This document shows positions 56,601 to 64,000 of a stretch of 64,000 bases of DNA, piece after piece. This DNA is from Owenia fusiformis. Its lineage: Eukaryota; Annelida; Polychaeta; Sabellida; Oweniidae. The position numbers and the translations under genes are program-made. The stretch covers positions 26,620,425 through 26,684,424 of the forward strand of contig CAIIXF020000010.1 in NCBI GenBank assembly GCA_903813345.2, in the 5' to 3' direction. Position 1 is the stretch's first letter. Every line of letters begins with the position of its first letter. The notes under the pieces were generated by a model. That model was not told the origin of the DNA and searched no databases. It saw nothing but the letters and a program-made list of their open reading frames with translations.

Positions 56601-58398
56601 CTTACCATTTGACCTGCATAAGCACCATTGTGCAATAATATATGGAAAAATATATTCATATTGTACATGAATAAAATTTATGTATTTCAGATTATTTAGT
56701 TTTCTGTGCCATAAGCCTGTGCCCTCTAGTAATTTAAAGAATTTCAGAGGCCAAACACTTTATTAGCCAAACTAGAAGCAATCCAAGATAAACAAATGTT
56801 ATTAATTTTATGTTCAATAGGAACATATTTTTCCATATATTATTGCATAATGATCTTTTGATTTCTTATTTTTTAGGTTTTACTGACTCAATAAAACAGT
56901 GAGATGGGCTTTAGCTTGTTATTCCCATCTACTTATTTATAGATTTTTATTCGACTATGAATTTGATCAGTTTATCAGTTTTTGGTCACTCTTGAATCTG
57001 GATATATGTGTTTTAGGTACTTAATGTGAAACAGAATGGCAGGCTCTTCCTACAGGATATCCTAACTAATGCTGTTTTATGTGAGATGACCTTGCCACAA
57101 ACATACGAGTGCAGTGACCCCTGGCAACCTGTGGTAGCAACACCATGTATGGGCCAGTTACTCTACGTCAAAGGTACAGAAGACATGTAAAAGTGAAATA
57201 AAATTGTATAAAAAGTTATTATGAAGCATACATATATCTATGGAATTCTTTCTTTGATTTCTTAAAGACATAACTCTCCTCATCCTTTAAGTAAACATAC
57301 ACAATAATTTTTCTTTAAAGTACTGTTTTGTGAAATAACATTTTGTTGAACTACCTCTCATATATCAGAATTGACCTACTTTGGAGGATCTTTATATGAC
57401 ACAGATTATTTATATACAAATTAGAAAATTTGCATTATACTTGCAGCCACTAAAGTAGATGACCACACTAGTCCTGCACCCAACACTAGTGAACCAGAGC
57501 CTAGCCCAGGTCAACCAGATACTCCTAGAGATAAACTTTTTGTTTTCCAACTGCGATCTTTTCCAACTTTAGACAAATACTGGAGGATGACATTTGACAA
57601 TGTTCCATACAACATCCATACTGAATCTGGTGATAGAATCAATGCTTTGCTCACTGAAAGGTGAGGAATTCAACATTAAACAATTTAAAAAAGGATTTGG
57701 CTCAAAGTGTTTCAAACTCAATTATTCATAATACAAGACAGGCTCATAAACGGTCCCTTCACATTTATTTTTATGTCACCACCACAAGTGGTGACATACT
57801 ATTATAGTCTCCAACTTTTTTGTTGGCGGTGTTCAGCAGTTGATGTATGTAACAAATGTCAGGTGATGACATTTTGCATGATAATGCCTTGTATATTCTA
57901 CATTGAATATACTCTCCTACTACTTAATACTACATAATTGAAAGCCATATGTTTATTATTCTCATGTTTAATTCACTTGAACTGCTCCTATAGGATAGCT
58001 GTGCAGTCTCTAAGGCAAAGCAGGATGCAGGAGAGATGGTTCAACCTAAAGGGAGAATTGGACATAATACAACAGATACATGAGGCCACCAACAAACGCA
58101 CGGCCATGAGATCCATTTATGTGAGTACTTTGACATTATTCTAAAGTTCTCTCTTACAATCAGGGGTTTTGTCATTCATTCAATTCTACTATTAAAAATC
58201 TGAATAAGTTACTGTCACTAGGGCATAATAGTTACAAGGGTATTATTTATTGTATGCAGTTTTTTCTTGCACATTATTATATTACCAGAGTGTGTAATCT
58301 ATTCTTTGTACTTTCAGGGGGAATCTACCATATCTAGGACCCCACTAGGACAGGAATCAATTCACAGTAGATCAAATTACACTCAAGGGGTCTTTTAA
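47688..58398 (+). CDS. WDR93: WDR93-like WD-repeat protein (17 coding exons)
   Basis: Exons in phase: 47688-47942, 48637-48903, 49299-49374, 49666-49790, 50476-50577, 50884-51198, 51777-51897, 52204-52387, 52753-52814, 53138-53215, 53526-53657, 55319-55532, 55666-55726, 57017-57173, 57447-57660, 57994-58120, 58318-58398 (TAA). They total 2,571 nt, 856 residues. The N-terminal LPQPYRMVDKLLRYVYDDIW is the strongest WDR93 match. Beta-propeller strands are visible in STADGKYLFVGLTDGVAALD and SPDTSLVALALDSGNVAVWD. WDR93 in other animals is linked to ciliated tissues and testis; its molecular role is poorly known. It is longer than human WDR93 (686 residues) mainly through serine-rich exons 5-8, including an 8-residue repeat. 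Exon 2 could start at 48580 instead (in frame, +19 residues), but its acceptor is weaker. Orthology rests also on the PEX11 neighbour. Confidence 0.88.
48220..48418. repeat. Interspersed repeat, copy B (WDR93 intron 1)
   Basis: Same family as 18598-18757. It begins CAGTGATCTCC, has two TTGCACCCAC-type blocks, and ends near AAAAAATCCTGTGGAG. Confidence 0.7.
49832..50475 (+). other. WDR93 intron 4 with transposon-like end and unexplained open frame
   Basis: Begins with an ACAGGGTGTCAAAAATAATC transposon-end-like sequence (49832). The frame open to 50343 encodes, from about 50054, a non-repetitive sequence including LTEPDWKLQCMHNAGANFIN and YPARIPIVNEATENLNTELY, ending in a TGA. It does not join neighbouring WDR93 exons in phase through an obvious donor. 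I do not recognise the family; it may be an element-encoded tail. Confidence 0.35.
50884..51198 (+). other. WDR93 exon 6 with in-frame 8-residue repeat SLTPGNAS
   Basis: 24-bp units at 50929-51120 encode about eight copies of SLTPG(N/S)(A/V/D/G)(S/R). The acceptor is CAGCAG (50881-50886), so splicing at either AG would add or omit one glutamine (NAGNAG). The donor is AGA/GTAAGA at 51199. Reading continues open to a TGA at 51220-51222 if the donor is not used. Confidence 0.8.
53576..53790 (+). repeat. ~117-bp tandem duplication spanning the WDR93 exon 11/intron boundary
   Basis: The segment CATAGCTGTGTGTCACCTGA through CTAG/GTAAGTTCATATCATTTG occurs at about 53576-53690 and again at 53693-53790 with a handful of differences. 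Copy 1 is the end of the real exon (53526-53657). Copy 2 repeats its last ~75 bases and the donor but has no acceptor; reading from copy 1 through to copy 2 meets a TAG. Confidence 0.9.
54205..54950. mobile_element. Decayed DNA-transposon-like segment in WDR93 intron 11
   Basis: Starts ACAGGGCGTATCAAAAAACG (54205). The block TTCAATGTACCATAAAGCCA with TCCTCTTTGCAAT (54262-54342) recurs inverted at 54857-54927, and again in part near 55013-55040. No open frame of note. Confidence 0.5.
55727..57016 (+). other. WDR93 intron 13 (1.3 kb)
   Basis: Short frames at 56019-56670 have no recognisable domain. The string CCATATATTATTGCA recurs inverted at about 56632 and 56834 (TGCAATAATATATGG), hinting at a small MITE. 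No exons seen. Confidence 0.45.
57772..57798. repeat. Small perfect hairpin in WDR93 intron 15
   Basis: TATGTCACCAC and GTGGTGACATA pair around a five-base loop. Similar AGGTGGTGACATTTTG strings occur near 49450, 57857 and 61415, so it is probably part of a dispersed repeat. Confidence 0.6.
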
Positions 58399-58741
58399 TG
58401 TATCAGAACCTACAGGGGTCTCACTTATTGAATGCTCCACCAAATGTTGGACTTATAACTCAGCAAGTGTTTGACACAATATAATAGGGTCTAGGACTAC
58501 TACTTTAAAATGATCACAAGATATCATGGAATCTCAAAGTTATCAGATTCAACCTAAGAAAACAGGTTCCTCTGAGAGTAAGAATAGACTTTGTCTCTAA
58601 GACCTACATAATGGATATTCACCTAAATTCATTAGTGTAAATATCAATGTAAATAAGTGTACATAAAGAAAATGTTAATATGATGTGTATAATTATTATT
58701 ATTTATCCCATAGTTAGATCAATTCTGTATGATAAAATGTA

Positions 58742-58747
58742 AATAAA
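58742..58747 (+). terminator. Polyadenylation signal AATAAA of WDR93
   Basis: Canonical hexamer about 345 bases after the TAA at 58396-58398 and about 350 bases before the stop of the convergent lipase gene. Confidence 0.6.
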
Positions 58748-59038
58748 TGTATGACATTTTGCTAATGCATAGAAAAAAGCTATATCTATTAACATTTCAT
58801 TGAACACAGGAGATATAGAGCACTCCGATCTATCTGTTGCGCACCCAGCCATTCATCTGTCAATATCTTTGTCCATCAATCTGGGCGATATCTCAGATAT
58901 GGTTGACCCTATATCTTCCATCTTTTATACACATACTTTGGGAATACAATTTCTGCTTGAAAGTCAATTTTTATTTTGTTGTAGATTTACAATATTTTCA
59001 AAGTACATAGAAAATTATCATGTTGATTGTGTACAGTA

Positions 59039-59044
59039 TTTATT
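59039..59044 (-). terminator. Candidate polyadenylation signal of the PLB1-like gene
   Basis: TTTATT on the + strand reads AATAAA on the minus strand, 57 bases beyond the stop codon. Confidence 0.5.
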
Positions 59045-59100
59045 TGGTCAATTAGAAGAACAAAGTCTGAAAATGGTATGGTTCACATTGCTTTCTATGG

Positions 59101-62100
59101 TTACAGCTCAATTGTTGGGTAGATGGTCTGCTTCACCAGTTCACCTGGTGCACTAGCACTGTTGTTAGCAGTGAAGATATATGGCCTCTCCTATAATAAT
59201 ACAATAGCAAAAATCATACAATGTTCATGACACTAGGACCACCTTAAAACCATACAATATTCACCAGACTAGGACCACCTTAAAACCATACAAGGTTCAC
59301 CACACTAGGACCACCTTAAAACCATACAATTCACTACACAAGGACCACCTAAATCATACTTTGATTGCAACATAAGGATGTATATACTTACAGCAGTAGG
59401 GCACTTGATCTCAGTAGGTTCCCAGTTGAGGACTGTTGTCTTATTGCCCACAGGTTCAAACTAGTGCAACAACATAACAAATATATATTCATGCAATATA
59501 TATGTGTATCTTATAAGATCTCATGTGTTATAACAGTTAAGTGAAGGATATTTCTTTTAAATGCTGCATGGACATTTGTAATAATTTAAAATATCAATTT
59601 GATTAAGTATCCTCTTCATATGTTTGCAAACTGGAAGTTCTCCTTTTTGATTGAAAAAGACATATGTTCATATATACATTTTGGTATTGGTATATAAAGC
59701 ATGTAGAAATGACTCCCTAAACACAAAATAATATTAAGAATAAATACCATTCCATTCCAGAGTCCTATCCCACAGGCATAGTGACCAAGTAGGCCAGGAT
59801 GGAAGCAATCTGGGGACCAATATTCTCGCCTTGGCCGACCATTCTCCTGCAAAAATCAACTGTTCTATTATAAATTTGCTCATCCAGGATACCAATGTTC
59901 TTCAATGATGAAATATGAACATTTCAGATATTCTTGCCGTAAAGGATGAATTAAGGGCTCATTAACAAAACTTTTTTTTCGCATTTTATTTTTTCATTTT
60001 GTCTTTCTAAACTCACATCCATTGGTGGTGTAGCATCATAAAGTGTTGGCTGAAGGACCACAGTGAAGTCATCGCGGTCTTCGTAACGGTTGCTGGCAAT
60101 CAGCTCTTGCAGGACATGACCATATGCACGCTGAATCTCCCTCAGTCGCTGTCTGTCATCAGGGTCAGTTGCACAGGGGCAGGCAATACTGCAAGAAACG
60201 TACAATCAATATGCAATGAGTCAATATGTAGTATCGGATTTATTCAAGCCACAGGCGATATACCAGGTGTTTATGAAGTTTAAAAAGTAAGGTTACTTAC
60301 TCTTGCCAGCCATCACAAAGAATATTGTCACTCATGATGGGTAGAGGAGTGATATCAAACATCAAGACAACATTGATGAAATAAGGTTACTTACTCTTGC
60401 CAGCCATCACAAAGAATATTGTCACTCATGATGGGTAGAGGGGTGATATCAAACATCAGGACAACATTGATGAGGGCACGGGGCATGTTGAAGTGGAAGT
60501 GATCAAGGGTAGAACGGACATTGTTCAAGTAGTTCTCTGGCCCTAGTAGGTCCTGAAATCATTGCCAGAAACCTAATGGTACAGTCAGTAATAAATTAGA
60601 GGCTCTCTCATGTCTTTGTGCAAACACCCAAATTCTGAGAAATAATGGAATGACAAGTAGATTGACAAGCGATTTTTATGATCTTAAGTGAATCAAGCTG
60701 ATCAAACTTTCATTTTAGTAAATGTTTAATATACGTAGATTACCCAGTCATCACAGACACGACACAGGTCATTTCCTCCAATCAGCAATGTTACCAGTTT
60801 CCAGTCATTGGCAAAGTCAACATCAGTGTTGGCATTCATCTTACGCACCATGTCTTGTGCCTGTTCCAGAATATCTCTTCAAACACAACAAAGAGAGAAG
60901 CCACAAAGTGAAACATCATTAATTAGAGTCATCCGTACAACATACAGTACACTTACCATAGAATGAAGAACATATATAATCAGAGTTACTTTCCTCAATC
61001 CCTCGACTTTTCCTTTATGAAAAATCTTTTAAATGATTTTAATGTAATTATAGATGTCCCTTGGCTTATGTAGCTACACTATAGTTAAAACAATCGCAAT
61101 GAAGGGGATATCACTGATCAATGCCCCATGAAGCACATCATGCCATGTATTGTTTCCTTTTCAAGGTCAAAAAGTATTTTTTTCAACTTGCTTCAAATTG
61201 ACCAATCTTTTCTTTCAAAATCATCTACATTAGTTATCAGAAGTTCAAATCTGACTATAGATTTGAGATTTCACCTTCAATGACCTTCTTATGTTCAAAA
61301 AGGTCTTTTTCAACTTGCTTCAAATTGACCAATTTATTTTTTCAAAATCATCTACAAGTTCTCAGAAATTCAAATCTGACTTAAGATTGAACTCATAATA
61401 TTGTGAGCAACTAGGTGGTGACATTTTGTCATGCTAATGCCTTGTTATGTATGTACTCACTCTGCAGTTGATCCGGACACAGCAACATTGAAGCCAGCTG
61501 CTTGATCATCCACGTCCACCTCATCTGTAGAGAAACCACGCAGGAACTCACTAAACTTTCTCAGGATGTCTGCGCAATAAACAAGATTTGTTTGTAAATG
61601 CATGGATCAGCATGGCACTGTTTAATTGTGCACTGTGGATGGTTTAGTACAATATTGTTATTGCTCTTCAAGTGTGCATGGTAATGTGCAATTATACATT
61701 GTAATGTTCAATTGAACTTACTTGGCATGGTTCTGATGCCCATCTCATAGCTGTTCCTTCCTCCAATGCTGAAATTAAAACATTTATTAGACTGTACAGT
61801 TGATATTCTTCATGAATAAGTTAATCTGCTTAAAAAGTAGGGATGGGACGGTTCGTTTCGGTTCGGTTCGGTTTTTCGGATCATCAGCCGTCGGTTCGGT
61901 TTTTTCGGTTCGGTTCATTCATTTTAAGGATTTGTATTGATTGACATGCTTAGCTGCTTTGTCTCTGACTTCACTGCTGACTGTCACTTTCTTTTAATAC
62001 AACCAATAAAATAACTAATTTATGCTTGTACACGACTAAAGAATATAGTACCAGGGACCACATGATTGATTACCGAGGGATACGAAAACGCGGATATGAA

Positions 62101-63820
62101 ACGAATCTAGTAAACGAGTGAGCTAGCAACAGACAAGACGGACAAGGTAGGGACTAGGAATATCAAAATTGTTGCTGTAAAACAGTGTTTTTAACTGTTT
62201 TATTCATACTTGATCAATGAAATATTAATCCGAAAACGATCCGAAAAGCTGATCCGAAAGTAGGGCCGTGATCCGAAAACCGATCCGAAGGCTATGAACC
62301 ACGGTTTTTCGGTATTTCGGTTATCCGTCCCACCCCTATTAAAAAGGGCAGAAAAATGCAAAAAAGAAGCTGGTTTTACACTTTGTTTCTCATCGTAGGA
62401 GTTAATAATCTAACATACAATTAATCATGAAAGATCCATGTGCAGTATGGCAAATGATTTTAGACAGTCATATCTTTCACAATGAGTATTTTCTGGGTAT
62501 GAATACAGTGGTTTTTATTTAAACGTTTTCTTTAAAGCGAAGTCCCCATGATAGTAAAATCAATCCAGCCTTCTGAAAAACTATGGATTAGGACCCCACC
62601 TTGTCACTTTTTTAAAAATGTAAGGCTTATTTTCTAAAAAGAGGATCTTGTTTTTCTCAATTTAAATGTATCAAAAGTTTCTTCTACACTATATTAATAA
62701 CTTCTTAAAAGGGGATAAGTATTGAAATACGTTATAGTTAAAAACCACATTTCCCATGTTATTTTCCCATAGGGAAAACTCATGCTATCCATTGTTTTCA
62801 GCATTATTTTGGTGATCGAGGATTGATATCTTCAAAACTAGACTTTCAATACCCTTCTACTTTTGAAGATGTTTAGATCCCTCGTTGAATAATGTTTTCA
62901 TGCAATAAAAATCAGAAAAAAAGATCCTCTTTTGAGCAAATAACTTCAACATTTTGAAAAAATTGTTGACGTTGGGTCCCAATTTATAATTTTTGAATTG
63001 TTTTAATAAAAACCACTGTATTTATGCCCAGAAAATACTCATGGTGAAAGATATGACCGTCTAAAAGCACTTGCCATACTGCACATGGACCTTTCATGAT
63101 TAATTGTATGTTAGATTATTAATTCCTACGATGAGAGACAAAGTGTAAAACCAGCTCATTTTGTTTGCATTTAACCTTAAGCATACAAGTATATAATATA
63201 CTATTGTGCTTCTGCGGATGCTACCTGTGCATTTCAAGACCACAGGGTGGAGCTGAGATGATATGTGAATTATAACCATATGTATATTCCATGTTGTGTA
63301 TGATATTGCAAGGAAGGAAACTTTGTTTTCCCTTCTCATGGTCGATATGTTGATTTGAAATGCTTATTGCTTATTGAATATATTTAGAGTGTAAAAAGCA
63401 CAAGGGAACTATACAGTGAAACCTGTAAAGTGAAACACCTCAGTCAGTCTGTTAGTATATATAGTGGAAAACTTTTCAGTCTCAAGACCAGTTAACTTAA
63501 TGTTGTGAAATGAACCTATAAAGTGGAACCCCTCCCAAGTGGAACACTTTTTAGATGTACCAAAGGTGTTCCATTTAGATATATAGACAGATTTTACTAA
63601 AATAGATTTTCAATGGATTTTCTGGAACAAATTGTGGAAATAACATAATTCAATTTTTAATTAAAGACTTTTGGAGATTCGGGCCATTGAAGATGCAGTC
63701 ATACAAATAGTCAAAATGCCAAAAGACCAAACAGTTGAGGAGAAACATTTACCTCCAAGAGTGACCTCTCCATTCTCCCATAATCTCTAACATGCTCTCA
63801 GCTCCAGCTGCCATTCCTGC
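59101..63820 (-). CDS. PLB1: Phospholipase B1-like GDSL lipase (3' part, 9 exons; 5' end outside window)
   Basis: PLB1-type enzymes are secreted or membrane-anchored lipases that remove fatty acids from phospholipids and other esters. Exons on minus, in phase: 63820-63753, 61768-61722, 61569-61461, 60876-60744, 60552-60395, 60188-60017, 59846-59748, 59460-59392, 59190-59101 (TAA 59103-59101); 945 nt, 314 residues. Features: RGHSWSIGGRNSYE, FNVAVSGST, the oxyanion block VTLLIGGNDLC, EDRDDFTVVLQP, and the catalytic Asp-x-x-His block SPDCFHPG followed by LWNGM and EPVG. The catalytic GDS-x-T block should be just upstream; the first exon here begins AGMAAGAESML, typical of what follows it, so that exon lies right of base 64000. 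The C-terminus ends without an obvious membrane segment, unlike the four-repeat mammalian enzyme. The number of repeats cannot be judged. Confidence 0.9.
59209..59358. repeat. ~40-bp tandem repeat in the last PLB1-like intron
   Basis: Four copies of AAACCATACAAT, TTCACCACACTAGGACCACC and TTA, the last shortened. Fully intronic (59191-59391). Confidence 0.85.
60288..60475 (-). repeat. 94-bp tandem duplication spanning a PLB1-like exon/intron boundary
   Basis: TAAGGTTACTTACTCTTGCC (minus: GTAAGT donor) through ACAACATTGATGA occurs at 60288 and 60382 with two substitutions visible. The right copy is the end of the real exon 60552-60395. The left copy duplicates its last ~80 bases and donor but has no acceptor. 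Confidence 0.92.
61158..61395. repeat. ~138-bp tandem duplication in PLB1-like intron
   Basis: TTCAACTTGCTTCAAATTGA, TTTCAAAATCATCTACA and TCAAATCTGACT occur twice in order (about 61180-61260 and 61308-61386). A diverged inverted match is seen at about 3545-3595. Confidence 0.75.
61838..62338. mobile_element. hAT-type non-autonomous element with perfect 8-bp target duplication
   Basis: 501 bp, ends TAGGGATGGGACGGTT and ATCCGTCCCACCCCTA, flanked on both sides by TTAAAAAG (61830-61837, 62339-62346). Internal GGTTCGGTTCGGTTTTTCGG-type repeats lie near both ends. An 8-bp duplication with TAGGG(A/G)TGGG-type termini is the hAT signature. No transposase. Confidence 0.9.
62355..63162. mobile_element. 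Foldback element with ~165-bp arms in PLB1-like intron 1
   Basis: The left arm (62355-62530: GCTGGTTTTACACTTTGT, AGTTAATAATCTAACATACA, CAGTGGTTTTTATT) pairs with the right arm (62995-63162: AATAAAAACCACTG, TGTATGTTAGATTATTAATT, ACAAAGTGTAAAACCAGC). Target duplication not certain. No open frame in the centre. Confidence 0.75.
63414..63598. mobile_element. pogo/Tigger-type MITE
   Basis: Starts TACAGTGAAACCTGTAAAGT and ends near ATAGACAGATTTTACTA. Internal repeats AGTGGAACACC / GTGTTCCA pair with each other. TA at the left end. Confidence 0.6.
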
Positions 63821-64000
63821 CTGTACAAGATAATATATGAATACACATACAGAAACATCTTGGCATATTGGTAAAAGCTTTTTCAGGGTCAGTTTTGATT
63901 GTATAGCAATTGTTATTGAACATGACCATGTGTATTGATAATGCATTGCACGAAGATGACTTCATCCTATCATAATAACAAAACCTGAGTAGAAACATGT

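Overview
This is eukaryotic (metazoan) genomic DNA: AT-rich, with short coding exons bounded by GT-AG introns, many DNA-transposon remnants and minisatellites, and no prokaryotic gene organisation. Five protein-coding loci can be read by joining exons in phase. The proteins are close to vertebrate families, but the introns, repeat content and gene packing suggest an invertebrate bilaterian. The phylum cannot be fixed from the sequence.

Layout. (1) 840-31336, + strand: IQGAP scaffold gene, 33 exons, about 1,527 residues, missing only the N-terminal part of the calponin-homology domain, which lies left of the window. (2) 34033-37816, +: a secreted protein of about 494 residues with two von Willebrand A domains. 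(3) 41879-47284, -: PEX11 peroxisomal membrane protein, 245 residues, complete. (4) 47688-58398, +: WDR93-like WD-repeat protein, about 856 residues, head-to-head with PEX11 across a promoter of about 200-400 bp. (5) 59101-63820, -: 3' part of a phospholipase B1-type GDSL lipase, tail-to-tail with WDR93; the exon with the catalytic serine lies right of the window.

PEX11 and WDR93 head-to-head, with IQGAP nearby, recalls human 15q26.1 (PEX11A/WDR93 adjacent, IQGAP1 about a megabase away), so this looks like ancient linkage. The products otherwise work in separate systems: cytoskeletal scaffolding, extracellular adhesion, peroxisome division, probably cilia, and lipid hydrolysis.

The 9-kb IQGAP intron 9 (8137-17140) is the richest non-genic region. 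It holds a mariner-like element with a foldback element nested in it. It also holds an antisense, stop-ridden PDZRN3/4-like pseudogene whose tail is amplified about six times. Finally, a 36-bp minisatellite of about 19 units appears to be amplified from the 3' splice site and first codons of exon 10. Elsewhere there are two long-inverted-repeat elements with 10-11 bp target duplications (MULE-like), a hAT element with a perfect 8-bp duplication, a pogo/Tigger-like MITE, and three separate ~100-bp tandem duplications that each copy one exon-intron boundary, in three different genes.
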